A stretch of DNA of 64,000 bases from Malachius bipustulatus (GCA_910589415.1 OU342633.1:4750858-4814857), one strand, 5' to 3'; numbered from the stretch's first letter, positions 12,057-23,644 are shown. Numbers and translations: made by a program. The notes: generated by a model not told the origin, from the sequence alone.

Positions 12057-12290
12057 TCTTTCTGAGCTGTTGGCGTAACAGTTTGGAAAACCGCAAGCTT
12101 TTCTGAAAACGAAAAATAGAGTCCTTTCCCAAACTATCGGCGTACCAGTTTGGGGAGCAGAAGAGTACTTTCTGAGTCGTCAGCGTAATAGTTTGGGAAA
12201 TCGCGAGCTTGTCTGACAACGAAAAATAGAGTCCTCCCTAAACTACCGGCATATTGTTTGGGGAGCAAAAATCATTCCTGAGCTATCGGC
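12057..12290. repeat. Tandem repeat, unit about 113 bp, two copies
   Basis: Two diverged copies start near 12057 and 12170, each with TTTCTGAG, GGCGTAA(C/T)AGTTTGG, ACGAAAAATAGAGTCCT and a CCAAACTA...GTTTGGGGAGCA inverted pair. A partial third start (CCTGAGCTATCGGCG) follows. Each unit can form a stem through CCAAACT/AGTTTGG. No coding potential. Confidence 0.65.
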
Positions 12291-13398
12291 GAAATATTAA
12301 CAAAACAATATTGGTTTCGCGAAGTATAATCCGCAACCTGAATTTAATTGGGAGTAAATTCTATTGTTTTGTGCTGAATTTTAATTTTTTTTCTGATTTA
12401 ATGAATTCTGAATGTTATTACGAATAGGTATTGAATTATAGTTCATAATACCCGGCTCTTGTCCAATCACAGCTACTAGCAATTTATAATACCCGCTCGT
12501 GGACCAATCAAAAGCTGTAAATTTGATAAACAGAGTAAATCTGTGAATAGAAACGAGAACTGAAATTTCTCAGTATCCACGCATGCGCAGTCGGTATTCG
12601 GTACTGGAAGGTGTTCCAAGCAGTAAAATGAAAAAAAATTATTTTGATTAAAATTTGTTGTTTTTGAGAAAGCGCAAGTTAGTCAGCGCGCAGCCTATGA
12701 CGCCATGCTTGTGACAGCTACATATGACACGACAGTAATAATAAAGTAAATAATTGGTTTATTTCGATGTTTATTGTATTGGTTGCAGTAATTTTAATTG
12801 GTATATCACTCTTGGAGGCTACTTATAACTTATGAGATTGCTGAACTGAATTGCAGGTTAAATAAAAACGCAGTACAGTATAACACTATAGTGACAGTGC
12901 AAGTGCGCAGACCGGTGAATTTGTTTTCAGTTCCGTTCCCTGTTGACATGACGTCATTTCTAATCGTAAAACTACCCGTAATTCACGAGTAATATTCCTT
13001 GAGTAGTTGAAATAGTACTTACTCGTACGAATAATAAGTATTTTTGATGGAAATTACTTACGAGTAAAAAATTACGAGTATTTTTTTACTCGTAACAAAA
13101 TGCGATGAAAGTACTCGAGTACATGGCCAGCTCTGCCAGTAACATGGCATATCTTTGAACCAGAAATCCCAAACATTGTTATACCCAGGTACACTAAATT
13201 TTAAGTGTATTGTGACGTTCTCTGGCTCGCTGGGAAATTCACGGATCGTATGCAGATGTAGTTCGGCGGATTGCTCGGGCGCCAGATTTTTATTAAGGGT
13301 TTACTCCCTGGGGAAAATGTTCTCGCTAAATATTTCCCAATTGCCTGAGACGCACAGATGATACGTTTATCGTATCCTTGTCCCTAAAGGTCAGCTCA
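12291..13398. other. No gene seen; cluster of TACTCGTA motifs
   Basis: No coding frame is supported. Positions 12980-13125 hold repeated TACTCGTA/TACGAGTA motifs and an ACTCGAGT palindrome, then GGCCAGCTCTG near 13127-13137. That could be the right end of a degraded hAT-like MITE, but the matching left end was not found. Confidence 0.35.
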
Positions 13399-13578
13399 AT
13401 GGAGAAACGGAAACGCCAGGGGTCAGATGAGGTTATCACCGAAGACGACGTGTTCAATAAAACGGGCTTTAATCGCTTACTGAACGTCCCTTGTGCCTTC
13501 CCGTGGAGCGGTGATGTAAGCGAGGATGATATTACTCGGTGGTGTCGGTGCTGGTGCTGGTACGACTGGCTATTATAA
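13399..13578 (+). CDS. Small hypothetical frame or first exon, 60 codons at most
   Basis: An ATG at 13399 in the context CAGCTCAATG opens a frame starting MEKRKRQGSDEV, with a hydrophilic, protein-like first 40 residues. At about 13514 the frame meets GTAAGCG, a plausible splice donor, after which the translation becomes Trp/Cys-rich and implausible. So only the first 38-39 codons look like real coding sequence. I do not recognise the product, and no matching acceptor or downstream exon could be identified. It may be a captured exon fragment in repeat DNA. Confidence 0.2.
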   Translation: MEKRKRQGSDEVITEDDVFNKTGFNRLLNVPCAFPWSGDVSEDDITRWCRCWCWYDWLL

Positions 13579-13832
13579 TTCCTGCGAGAGGGTTCCTTAC
13601 CTTTTTCCTCACTCTCGTTTGGCTTAAGACGGGTCGTTCGGTCAATTGAGCGAAATATTTCAGAAACACAGAAAGACCCACATTTTCCTGAATTATTATT
13701 TATTGATACATATAATAATGAATAATTATCGGATCTACAGAGTTTTGCCAACAAAATTTAATATACATGAACGTCTTAAATGGGAACAGAAATTTATCGT
13801 CACAATCGTTACGGTTTCTTGGAAATTTTTCT
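13579..13832. other. No gene seen
   Basis: Short spacer between the small frame and the tandem array. Overlapping antisense frames look like chance. Confidence 0.35.
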
Positions 13833-14080
13833 AAGTACAAATTTGTGAAAACACACACGTACGTGACGTCTGCGCAAAGCAAAATTACTGTACTGATACC
13901 TACGGGAAAAGTTCTAAGTTTAAATTTATGAAACAAACGACGTACGTAACGTGTACGAAGAGCAAAACTATTTTTCTAGTTATTACAACCTGCGGAAAAA
14001 ATTTCAAGTCTAAATTTATGAAACAAATGATGTACGTAACGTGTGCGGAAAGCAAAACTAATTTTTTGATTAATACAACC
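13833..14080. repeat. Tandem repeat, unit about 85-90 bp, three copies
   Basis: Three copies start at about 13833, 13916 and 14006 with AAGT(A/T/C)(C/T)AAATTT. They share TGAAA(C/A)A, the core GACGTACGTAACGTGT (diverged in copy 1), GCAAAACTA and ACCTGCGGAAAA or ACCTACGGGAAAA. The units include a near-palindromic ACGTACGT. Confidence 0.7.
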
Positions 14081-15503
14081 TAATAAAAAAAAATTTGAAT
14101 TTATAAAATGAAATAAAGTACCTACCTACCTACGGAAAAATATTTACAACTACCAAACTAGACCTAATTCAACTTCAAAATAAAAAAAAACAATATATAC
14201 AAAATTAGTCAGCTACCTACGGGAAAATATATTTACAATTAAACACTCGGATGAGAATCACCGTGAGGCGGCACTGTGTCCTGGGAGGACAACCAATTAA
14301 TATCGAATTTAAATGCAATAAATCGGACATGGCCCGTGAGAGGACGACCAAAAATTACCTAACTGTACACATCTATCCAAACTGACCGGCGGCTCTAATT
14401 GATATCGCATAAACGTCGAGGCGGGGTTCCAGGAGATGACGGGCGCTTTCAGGAAAGGTACTAGGTACAAGTTAAAATTGATTCACCGGTTACCCAGCCA
14501 CGAGGGGAGGTCGCTTGCACCGCTTACCCTACAGCTAGAAATGCTAGTGACCCCGCTGCTATATGGCCTTCGGAGAATAGGGGGAAATTTACTTGGCGTA
14601 TCTCGGGGTAGTTAATGGTCGGGAGGCATAGGAGGGTTGAATCGGCGGTACCAGAAATGAATAAAGTTTAAATCAGAACACCTACTTTTGTATCGGGGTA
14701 TTAGTGACGTAGGGGAACTGGTTGGCACGAGTATGTGGCAGCAAAGCTCAAAAACGGATCAATTCACTGGTTTGACTCTACTATCGCGACTTTATTTTCG
14801 AAATTCTGGAAATCAAGACTCTCTATAGTTCGCGTCGGCACGGTTCGCTACGGCTAATACGGAAGACGTCGGTCGGCGGTTTCTATGAACGGCACCCCAA
14901 TAGCACTAACGTAGACGGCGACGGAAAAATGAAAGAGAACGCTAACAATCCCGGCACCTATATTTATACCCTCCCTATCTGTTTGTACCCGCTATCGCAA
15001 AGCAAAAACGGGCACGCCACTTTTTCTACACCGTTCGTTGGATTATTTCGAAAAGGCTTCAAGAAAACGGTCGCTAACTGCACCGATTCAGTTGGCAATA
15101 AATTTCAACTCCGTGTATAAAAAATCTCAAAACTTTCATGAAAGATAAAATTCTTATAGCCGGCTCACGGACTCATGTTATTTATTAAAATTATAATAAT
15201 TACTGTTCGGCTTTTCATAAAAATTACGTTTTCATTATTATTACCTATTATGAAAATGAGGATGGAAAATAGATTATTTCATGAAACTCGATTTGACTAA
15301 GATGATTTTGACAATTAACTATTGCATTTCGATTGAATTTAAATTTCTTGAATGTTACCTAATGAAAAACGAAGTCGAAAATACGCGACTTCGTTACAGT
15401 ATTTATAGCAAAATGCACCTTTGTCCTTTTGAGACCACTGTAAAACTTTAGGCGGAGCTTCAACACTGATGACATTTATGACTTTTGCGCAAGTTTGGCC
15501 GAA
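14081..15503. other. Gene-free; possible old solo LTR on the minus strand
   Basis: No coding frame is supported. On the minus strand a TATA-like GGGTATAAATATAGG (about 14955-14972) is followed some 160 bp further by AATAAAGTCGCGATAGTAG (about 14785-14800). That layout resembles a retroviral-type LTR promoter and poly(A) region, but no paired copy or target duplication was found. Confidence 0.25.
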
Positions 15504-15540
15504 ACGGACAGTAGATAGAGTTGGCCGGTTCTGGAACACA

Positions 15541-15930
15541 AGGTCACCGTGTTTTAAAGCCGGCACGTGTAAATCTTCAAGGTCAGGTCATTTCAAGGTC
15601 AAACTATATTATCTAATCTAACATTATTATATTTTTCAAGGTCAAATATTCAAGGTCACCGTGTTTTAGAATCGGCACGTGTAAATCTTCAAGGTCAGGT
15701 CATTTCAAGGTCAAACTATATGATATAACCTAACATTATTATATTTTTCAAGGTCAAATATTCAAGGTCACCGTGTTTTAGAATCGGCACGTGTAAATCT
15801 TCAAGGTCAGGTCATTTCAAGGTCAAACTATATGATCTAACCTAACATTATTATATTTTTCAAGGTCAAATATTCAAGGTCACCGTGTTTTAGAACCGGC
15901 ACGTGTAAATCTTCAAGGTCAACAAACTTA
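15541..15930. repeat. 112-bp tandem array with TCAAGGTCA half-sites
   Basis: Repeat starts fall at 15541, 15653, 15765 and 15877, a constant 112-bp period (AGGTCACCGTGTTTTA...). Each full unit has four AAGGTCA motifs, mostly as TCAAGGTCA, plus the CACGTG core of GGCACGTGTAAATC. The complementary arrangement follows in 16020-16291 and again at 19875-19940. Confidence 0.9.
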
Positions 15931-16291
15931 TACAATCTAACCAGACGTAAATATATTATTGCAAGGTCAAATTTTCAAAGTCAAGCTGTCCCAGAACTCT
16001 CCCATGTAAAATCGCCATATGATTTGACTTTGACTTTGAAGATTTGACCTTGAAATAATATATTTACGTCTGGTTAGATCGTATAGTTTGACCTTGAAAT
16101 GACTTGACCTTGAAGATTTACATGTGGAGAGTTCTTTCTGGGACAGCTTGACCTTGAAAATTTGACCTTGAAATAATATATTTACGTCTGGTTAGATCGT
16201 ATAGTTTGACCTTGAAGATTTACACGTGCCGGTTCTAAAACACGGTGACCTTAAATATTTGACCTTGAAAAATATAATAATGTTAGGTTAG

Positions 16292-16536
16292 TGTTATGTT
16301 ATTGTTTAATGAATTATTACACAGTCTAGGGAGTTCAACATATCAATGGTTTTTGGTAACAGAGGTTAGGGAAATGTTTTGTAAGGTTGGCAACAACCGT
16401 GATACTCCCTTTCATGAACCAGGAGAATGATGAAGTTAATAAAAAGATGAATAAAAATAACGAGTTTTAATCGAGATAAAAGTAAGAAATAAAGCTCAAA
16501 GGAGCAGAAATAAAAAGAACAACAAAATATAAAACA
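16292..16536 (+). repeat. 5' LTR of the Ty3 deletion copy
   Basis: 245 bp, TGTTATG...AAAACA. It is preceded by GTTAG (16287-16291), which is repeated right after the 3' LTR (19856-19860), giving a perfect 5-bp target duplication. Confidence 0.92.
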
Positions 16537-16552
16537 TGGTGTCAAGTGTGAA
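16537..16552 (+). promoter_or_regulatory. Putative primer-binding site
   Basis: TGGTGTCAAGTG follows the 5' LTR directly. A TGG start is what a tRNA 3' CCA primer requires. The primer tRNA was not identified. Confidence 0.6.
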
Positions 16553-16636
16553 TATAAATTAACATTATAATATAAGAAGGATTTGTGAAATACAATATCA
16601 AGAGTGCAAAGATACATGTGACCTGTATAAAACAAA

Positions 16637-19024
16637 ATGGAGTTCAAACCACCCAGCTTACTATTTGGACATAATTATGGATCTGGTAATAATCCTGCTA
16701 ATAACTGGCCTCTATGGAAGCAGAAATTGAAAATCTATTTAACAGCAAGTGGCAAGGAAGCATCAGCAGAAGCTGTTAAAATTGCAATACTACTTAGTTG
16801 CATTGGAGACGAGGGCTTAGATATATACAACACTTTCAATGAAGATCAAAAGTCTACATTTGAAAAACTACTGAAGGCATTCGATGATCATTTTCTGCCC
16901 AAAAGAGTAGTTCCGATGGAAACATTTCAATTTCATAACTTACTACAAGAGGAAAATCAAACTATAGACCAATATCTTACAGACCTGAAGAAACAGGCAA
17001 AGTTATGTAATTTTATATGCAAGAATGAGACATGTAAAGAGAGCTATGAGGAAAGAATGATCAGGGATCAATTAATAATTGGAATAAATTCGAAAGAATG
17101 TCAGTTAAGATTACTAAGAGAACCAGATTTAACGACTACCAAGATAATTGAGTATTGCAAGAGTATAGAGTTAAGTAAGACACATATTAAAGTTCTTAAT
17201 CGAGAAGAAGAGGTAAATGAAATTAATTATAAAAGTCAGAAGAAGTTCAAATGCTCAAGGTGCTTGTATGAACATCTCCCGAGAAAATGTCCAGCCTATG
17301 AGAAGACATGTGCAATTTGCCAGAAGCTAGGTCATTTTGCAAAGGCTTGCTTCAGTAATAAGAATCGTGAAGATACTAGTGAACATAATAATAATAATAG
17401 TTATGGAGCTGATAGAAATGGAAGATATAATAGTTATGGAGCTGATAGAAATGGAAGATATAATGGTTATGGAGCTGATCTAAATAGAAGGTCTACAAAT
17501 ACTCATGTTGAAGAACAAAAATCAAAACAGGAAGAGAACAGAAATGTGAGTTATATAGAGCAGGAAAGATGTAATGCAGTAGAAGAGACAACGCTTTACA
17601 TTAATGCATGTAAAACTACCTGGTATATAGAAATCTTGGTAGAAAATTATAAAGTGAATTTTAAATTAGACACAGGATCGGATGTGAGTATTTTACCTAA
17701 ACATATCTATAAAAAGTTGTCGACTATTTCAAGAATAAGAAAGTCATTGATCACTATAGTGTCTTATGGTAATTTTAAGTTTGAACCATTAGGTGATGTC
17801 ATCTTAAACTGTAAAATTAATGGAAAATCATGTGATGTAAAATTTGTAGTAGTCGATTGTAATTCTGAACCTTTACTTGGTCTTGATGATTGCTTAAAAT
17901 TCAATTTAATTAAACGAGTAAATGAGATAAGTATTCCAAAGAGTAAAGAAGATATTTATAATGAATTATATAACAATGTGCCAATGTCAGAGGAAAAAAA
18001 GAAATTATTTCAAAAAGCTGTAAATAATGATGATGTGTTATCAAAGGTGAAACAATATTGTACAACTTCATGGCCGCTGAACGATAAAAAATTGAATGCA
18101 GATTTAAAACCATTTTTCAAACTAAAGGATAGTATATACTTATCAAATGACTTGCTTTTCTTTGGAAAGAAAATTATTGTTCCAAATTGTTTGAGATATC
18201 AGATGCTAAAAAAAGTTCATGAACCTCATTTTGGTGTGCAGAAAACAAAGTCTAGGGCTAGAGATGTATTTTATTGGCCAAATATGACTAAAGATATTGA
18301 TGAATTTGTATCCAAGTGTGAAGTATGTCAAGTACACCAAAATTCAAATCAAAAAGAAACCTTGATAAGTCATATGATCGCAACGAGACCATGGCAGTAT
18401 TTGTCCAGTGATTTTTTTGAATACAATGGTAGAAATTATTTACTATTAGTAGATTCATATTCGCATTGGGTTGAAGTTTCCCAAACTGAAAATAAAACGG
18501 CAGATACAGTAATCGCTTTTTGTAAGGAAAAATTTTCTCAATTTGGAGTCCCAGACAAGTTCTTTTCAGACAATATGCCGTATAATTCTATGAAGTTTTT
18601 GAATTTTGCAAAAGAATGGGATTTTGATGTTGTTTTTAGTAGTCCGCATCATCATCAATCCAATGGATTAGCTGAAAGATATGTAGGTATAGTGAAGCAA
18701 ATGCTTAATAAAGCTAAATCTGTAGAAGAACTACCAATGTTATTAATGGAATATCGTAATACACCTTTACCAGGTATATCATTTTCTCCATCACAAATAT
18801 TACTGAACAAACTAGTTAAAACTAAAATTCCTACATCAATAGAAAATTTAAAACCTGTTATTATAGATCCTGATATTATTAAAACTAAGTTAACAGTCAT
18901 TCAAGATAGTCAAAAGAAATTCTTTGATAGAACAGCAAAAGACTTACCAAAACTAAATAAACAGGAAAATATATTATTACAAAAGGGAAACACTTGGGTG
19001 AGAGGAAAGGTAGAGGAAGTATAG
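16637..19024 (+). pseudogene. Ty3/gypsy Gag-PR-IN frame with RT and RNase H deleted
   Basis: This 795-codon frame starts at the same ATG as the intact copy. Gag occupies about residues 1-300, with two zinc knuckles near 206-218 (C-X2-C-X3-H-X4-C) and 225-238 (C-X2-C-X4-H-X4-C) and a short repeated segment rich in SYGADRNGRYN. The protease has its active-site DTGS at about 345. At residue about 443 the frame jumps directly to the linker before integrase: 456 codons are missing in frame, including all of RT and RNase H. The integrase HHCC motif and the D, D and E residues (in DFFEY, FSDN and GLAERY) remain. A 2-bp TA insertion at about 19020 then creates a premature TAG. The copy cannot supply its own reverse transcriptase but could be mobilised in trans by the full-length relative. 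Confidence 0.92.
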
Positions 19025-19521
19025 TTAATGAAAGATCATACATAGTTAAAGACTCTTCAGGAATGAGGTTCAGAAGAAACAGGAAATTTTTAAAGAAAAC
19101 CAATTTGCCATATATTAATAACTCTTTGATGTATGATATTGTTTTTGAACTCCCAGAGAATACTACAATTGTTGAAAGCAACATACCAGACAATATTGAA
19201 CTTATGTCAACTTCTGAACATTCGGATGAGCTATCGACTAATGACTCATGTTTGAATGTAGCAGAAGATAATGAAAACTTACCTGATAAAGACTTAAATA
19301 TTAATGTTGAATTAGACGTGACTAGTAAAAATACATGTAAACTGTCGGAAACGTTGAGTACAGTATCAGATATCCCGAGTGAAGATGGAAATCAAAATGA
19401 AACTGTTGAAAATAATACTGTATCCTCTAAAAGGGTACGAAAACCACCTGAATTTTTAAAAGATTTTGAAACACAGTTTGATTCTGATAGTGGAAGTCAG
19501 TGTGATTCCGATAGTCCATGA
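19025..19521 (+). pseudogene. Out-of-frame C-terminal tail of the same Gag-Pol
   Basis: After the 2-bp insertion the remaining 165 codons continue in another frame to the stop at 19521. They match the C-terminus of the intact copy almost residue for residue, ending in an acidic Ser/Asp-rich tail (DSDSGSQCDSDSP). This region follows the integrase core and has no separate known domain that I recognise. Confidence 0.9.
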
Positions 19522-19586
19522 TATGTTAGAACATAGTGAATAGCTTGTTTAAGTTAAATAAGAATTATTTTTTAAGTACCATTTGT

Positions 19587-19611
19587 AAAAAAAAAAAAAA
19601 AAGAAAAAGCG
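19587..19611 (+). promoter_or_regulatory. Polypurine tract
   Basis: An A-rich purine run ending AAGAAAAAGCG lies immediately upstream of the 3' LTR, the expected site for plus-strand priming. The full-length copy has the same tract in complement at about 48304-48328. Confidence 0.7.
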
Positions 19612-19855
19612 TGTTATGTTATTGTTTAATGAATTATTACACAGTCTAGGGAGTTCAACATATCAATGGTTTTTGGTAACAGAGGTTAGGGAAATGTTTT
19701 GTAAGGTTGGCAACAACCGTGATACTCCCTTTCATGAACCAGGAGAATGATGAAGTTAATAAAAAGATGAATAAAAATAACGAGTTTTAATCGAGATAAA
19801 AGTAAGAAATAAAGCTCAAAGGAGCAGAAATAATTAGAACAATAAATTTAAAACA
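19612..19855 (+). repeat. 3' LTR of the Ty3 deletion copy
   Basis: 244 bp. It matches the 5' LTR over most of its length; differences are concentrated in the last 30 bp (AATTAGAACAATAAATTT against AAAAAGAACAACAAAATA). Confidence 0.92.
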
Positions 19856-19969
19856 GTTAGATCATATAGTTTGACCTTGAAATGACCTGACGTTTAAGAT
19901 TTACACGTGCCGGTTCTAAAACACGGTGACCTTGTGTTCCAGAACCGGCCAACTCTATCTACTACGGAC

Positions 19970-21360
19970 TTTTAGGGGATGTAATTCACAAGTAATAATC
20001 GACTGTTTTGGGGTCGATATCCTGCTCGAGAACCTGTTTATATAGGGTGTTGAAGAAAAGTAGATTAAGCTCTTATAGACATAGATTGTTCGGCAAAAAA
20101 TAAAGATTGTTCACATAGGCATCTCTCTTTCAAGATACAAGGTGTGAACGGTTAAAATTAAAAAAGTATCTTACTCATAACTTCGTTGTTTCTTGAGATA
20201 TTCTGTTGAAATTTTGCACACACTTCTTTCTCATGCCGGTACACTTTTTGTGAATTTTACTCAAGAGAACCTACCTACTTACTTTTTCCTATGAACGCCT
20301 ATGTTTCAAATTTATTATTTTTAAGATCAAGCGTATCTTGCCTTTAATTTTCTCACTCTTTTAAAATTATTAAGATTTATGACTTGGTTTACGAGATGCT
20401 GCAACTTTTTGTCTATGTAGTGTCATTGATCAACATGTTTTAGGCTGGCCGTCCACTCAATTAGAGCAAAAAGTTGGTCTAAGCGACTTTGTACTAAGAT
20501 AAATTGACTTAAATCGAGTTAGTTTCATCAATGGAATATTTGGCAGTAAGTTGCAAAGACCTTTTAGGAGCACAATAATACTTATCACAATTCGTACAAT
20601 ATTGTTTTGATTGCTAGTTTTTTGTGTGATTTTTTTGTGGAACTATTTTGAACAACAATAATTATTATTGTAGATAATAAACTAATAACTTCACGTATAA
20701 TATATAGTTTCAATTTTTTTATATCCGACGATAAATAATAAAGATATTAGAGGTTGATAAAGAAAATAACGTAAAAGGTCGAAGATAAAAATCGAAAGAA
20801 AAAGCTAAAAAGGTTAACATTTCTGAAAAAAATGGCATATAGACTTATCAAGCGAGGTCTGCAAACGTTACCTATCCACTTTGAATAAAAATACACTGTA
20901 AACAATGCTTTACTTAAAGCACTTAATTTATTTCATATTCATACATTATACAGAAAACTAATTTTTTCCATAAACATCGATTCACAGTGGTTGTTTTAGA
21001 AATGTCTACCTACTGTATTTCGAGACACATGTACCTAATTAACATTAACGAGTAGGACAATAATTTATTGATTATGAATAAAACACTAATGTTTTATTAA
21101 TGAGTAGGACAATCTTCTTAAAATATCTAGGTACCCTGTATTTTGAATTCATTTGAAAAATGTCATGTTATAAGGCAGAACACTACTTTTAAAAAGTAAT
21201 AGAAGCGCTTATATTACTGAAGAGGTAGCAGGTACATTTGAAAAATCTGCAGTGTACCTTTATTTAATGTTTTTGAGTAAAAATTATTTGAGAAACAAAA
21301 TATTTTTTTAAATATACATATTTAAACAAAAATATTTTTTCTAAAAGTAAAGTAAGCGCA
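19970..21360. other. AT-rich, no gene seen
   Basis: No supported coding frame, RNA gene or defined repeat. Confidence 0.4.
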
Positions 21361-21565
21361 TGCGGTGGCGCGATGGTTAAGGTCGTTGACTGAAACCGTT
21401 TACCATGCACCCGTCTGTGGTTCGAATCCCAGCTCGACTTGGTTGTTTGCATTCGTTTATAAAATTTATTTATTTCTCTACAAATGTATCTGTTGCTGTA
21501 TGAGTTCGTTCTCAAAAACACAATACCAGAGTGGAGCGACTATGTTTTACCTACACAGTTAATAC
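21361..21565 (+). mobile_element. tRNA-derived SINE
   Basis: The head has RNA polymerase III promoter elements: an A-box-like TGGCGCGATGG (from about 21366) and a perfect B box GGTTCGAATCC at 21419-21429, in tRNA-like spacing. The T-arm does not pair well, so it is not a functional tRNA. The 3' part, about 21516-21560, is the module GAGTGGAGCGA...CTACACAGTTAA shared with copies near 5.1 and 59.5 kb. Confidence 0.75.
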
Positions 21566-23644
21566 CGATGCTCCCTCTTTTATTATATAAAAAAAACAAA
21601 TAAAAATAATGAAAGTAATTAAAAGTCCAAATATTAAAATGGGAATATCTTGTGAACGAAGCATTCTAAAATTAAACAAAAACTACCCGGTAAAATATAG
21701 AATTTTGTATCCAATATTAAATTCTGTATCACTTGACTGGTGTTGGGGATGGGTTCCCATTGAAATATTTATCGAGGTAGATCTTGGTGGTAGGGTAGGA
21801 GCTATGATGAAAGTAGTTGATAATTTTTTCGTAATAATAAGTGATGATTGTAATTTGTGTTGTGATTTTCGAAGATATGCCGAAAATATTACCTTACACT
21901 TAACATAGGTAATATTCTTTTGGTCACTTATATTACGGTTATACCTGAAATTAATACCTGGAAGTGTAGGTATTAATTCAATTCTTCTACTGTAATTAAA
22001 ATTGTAAATAATTACCATGGAGCGTTTTAACTATAAACTGGACGGTGATAAAAATGTTTGTGTCTTATTCTATTGTCTAAGAAATATTCTGAAAAATTAT
22101 TCACTTCTCTCCACTCTTCTTGTAAATTCATAGTGCACAGATGCATATTAAAATTCATGAGAAATATTCGCATAGATTACAAATGATTAACGCATACCTA
22201 AATCATAAAACTTTTTGATGATCACTATTACTAATCGCTGAGAAATTTCACATTTGAATAAAAAAATAAAAAAAAACACTGTTAATTTCTCAGTGAGCAG
22301 ATTACATTAACTTTCTGTTGATTTACGAATTTACATTTTTATTAACGGATCCGTGAACTTAAAAGTATATTTTTAATCTGTACAAAAACAATTTCAATTG
22401 AATATCTCTTCCGGAATTTTTACTAGGTAAGTACCTATGTTTCAAATATTGACTCGATATTTTGTATCCATTCATTATCATCAACACTGACTTACTCTGA
22501 TTCAAATGAGTTTCCTTTTCCCAACAGCGGACACTTTCTATTAACAGTAGCACCAACACACTTGCGGTCCGAGTCATGGTCAATGCCAAACATGACTTTC
22601 GCGTCAAAATCAAATTACATGACTGTGGGAGTAATTGACAAAAATTATTACTCGGTAATATATTGCAATAATTACCTTGTGTTCTGATGTTTTGATATAA
22701 TGAACGGTTAGAGATCAAGAATCCGACTACCGCTTGACTGACCTACATTTACTTAATAGTTACTCACTAAAATAATAATAATATAAAATTCTAGTCAAAT
22801 AAAGACAATTTTATTGAGATTCCAAATATTGTTAGGTACCTTCTCATTTATTAACACACAAATGTAAGCAGTCCTTGTAAGAATAAAGAGATTAGAAATA
22901 TTACTTTTAGATCTTAACTAGATTATCTTAAAAAATGGGAAAATACAGAGTGTAACATAAATATCTGCAATAATTTTAGAAGCTCTAGGTACTAGAATTC
23001 ACCAAATGCAAGAACAATAATTTTAGTTGGATTTTTTCGTTTTCGCAAAACTAATTTTCAATTTTTTCCATCCCACATATTCACAAGTCATTCACTTCAT
23101 TTTAATTGGCACAAAAAATAAATCTTGAAATAAAGCTATTGACTGGGTTTAACTTCTTCTGTTCGTGGGATAGGTTCCTACCCTGGTACAACTATATCGA
23201 GAACTCACGACCAAATTTTTTGTCTTATTGCAACACGACTATAAAATTGCATGAAATTGATAGTTTCGATTATCCTGAACACGGAAATCGCAATATGATA
23301 CGACTAAGTTTAAAAAGTCAGATGTGACGTCACAGTAATAACCGTCCGAATTAATATTTTTAATTTCACCAGAAAATGTCAAACAGTTGAATGTCAAGTT
23401 TTGAACGAGCGTAAATTATTGAAGGAATCATTCAAACAATGAATTGAACCGCTTACGTCAGTTTGAGAGCCACTGACAACTACAGAAAATTTATTCACGT
23501 AATGACACTCTATCCTTTGTGCTGTTCATTTAATTCTCATTCAAAACCAATGTTGACGTATACTTATTTATGCGGGATGGAGTGTTTGGACAAACTGGAC
23601 GGGTACTATGAAAACCACGTAAATAAAACAAAATAAATCGAACT
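21566..23644. other. AT-rich, no gene seen; one perfect hairpin
   Basis: No supported gene. Positions 21950-21960 and 21969-21979 form a perfect 11-bp hairpin (AATTAATACCT / AGGTATTAATT) with an 8-nt loop. Confidence 0.4.

Larger units (their letters stand above)
16292..19855 (+). mobile_element. Ty3/gypsy retrotransposon, RT/RNase H-deleted copy
   Basis: A complete insertion with two LTRs (16292-16536, 19612-19855) and a GTTAG duplication. Its body is nearly identical to the full-length copy at 48061-52988 but lacks 1368 bp that encode RT and RNase H, and it has a 2-bp insertion near the integrase end. It inserted into the right-hand part of the AAGGTCA foldback element. Confidence 0.95.
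15510..19963. mobile_element. Foldback element with AAGGTCA arrays, 6-bp TSD, split by a Ty3 insertion
   Basis: The left end AGTAGATAGAGTTGGCCGG at 15510 is mirrored by its complement ending at 19963. Both are flanked by the direct repeat ACGGAC (15504-15509 and 19964-19969). Removing the Ty3 insertion (16292-19855 plus one copy of its 5-bp duplication) leaves an element of about 885 bp. Its left half is a direct 112-bp array and its right half is the same material inverted, so the whole folds back. No reading frame of its own is present. Confidence 0.8.

Noticed and set aside
13126..13145. Right end of another hAT MITE (GGCCAGCTCTG)
   Set aside because: The end motif and nearby TACTCGTA repeats are suggestive, but no matching left end or 8-bp duplication could be located.
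13326..13754. 142-codon minus-strand frame
   Set aside because: Ser/Arg-rich translation antisense to the small plus-strand frame at 13399. No domain and no sensible start context.
21361..21440. Functional tRNA gene
   Set aside because: The B box is perfect, but acceptor and T-arm pairing fail, so a tRNA-derived SINE fits better.
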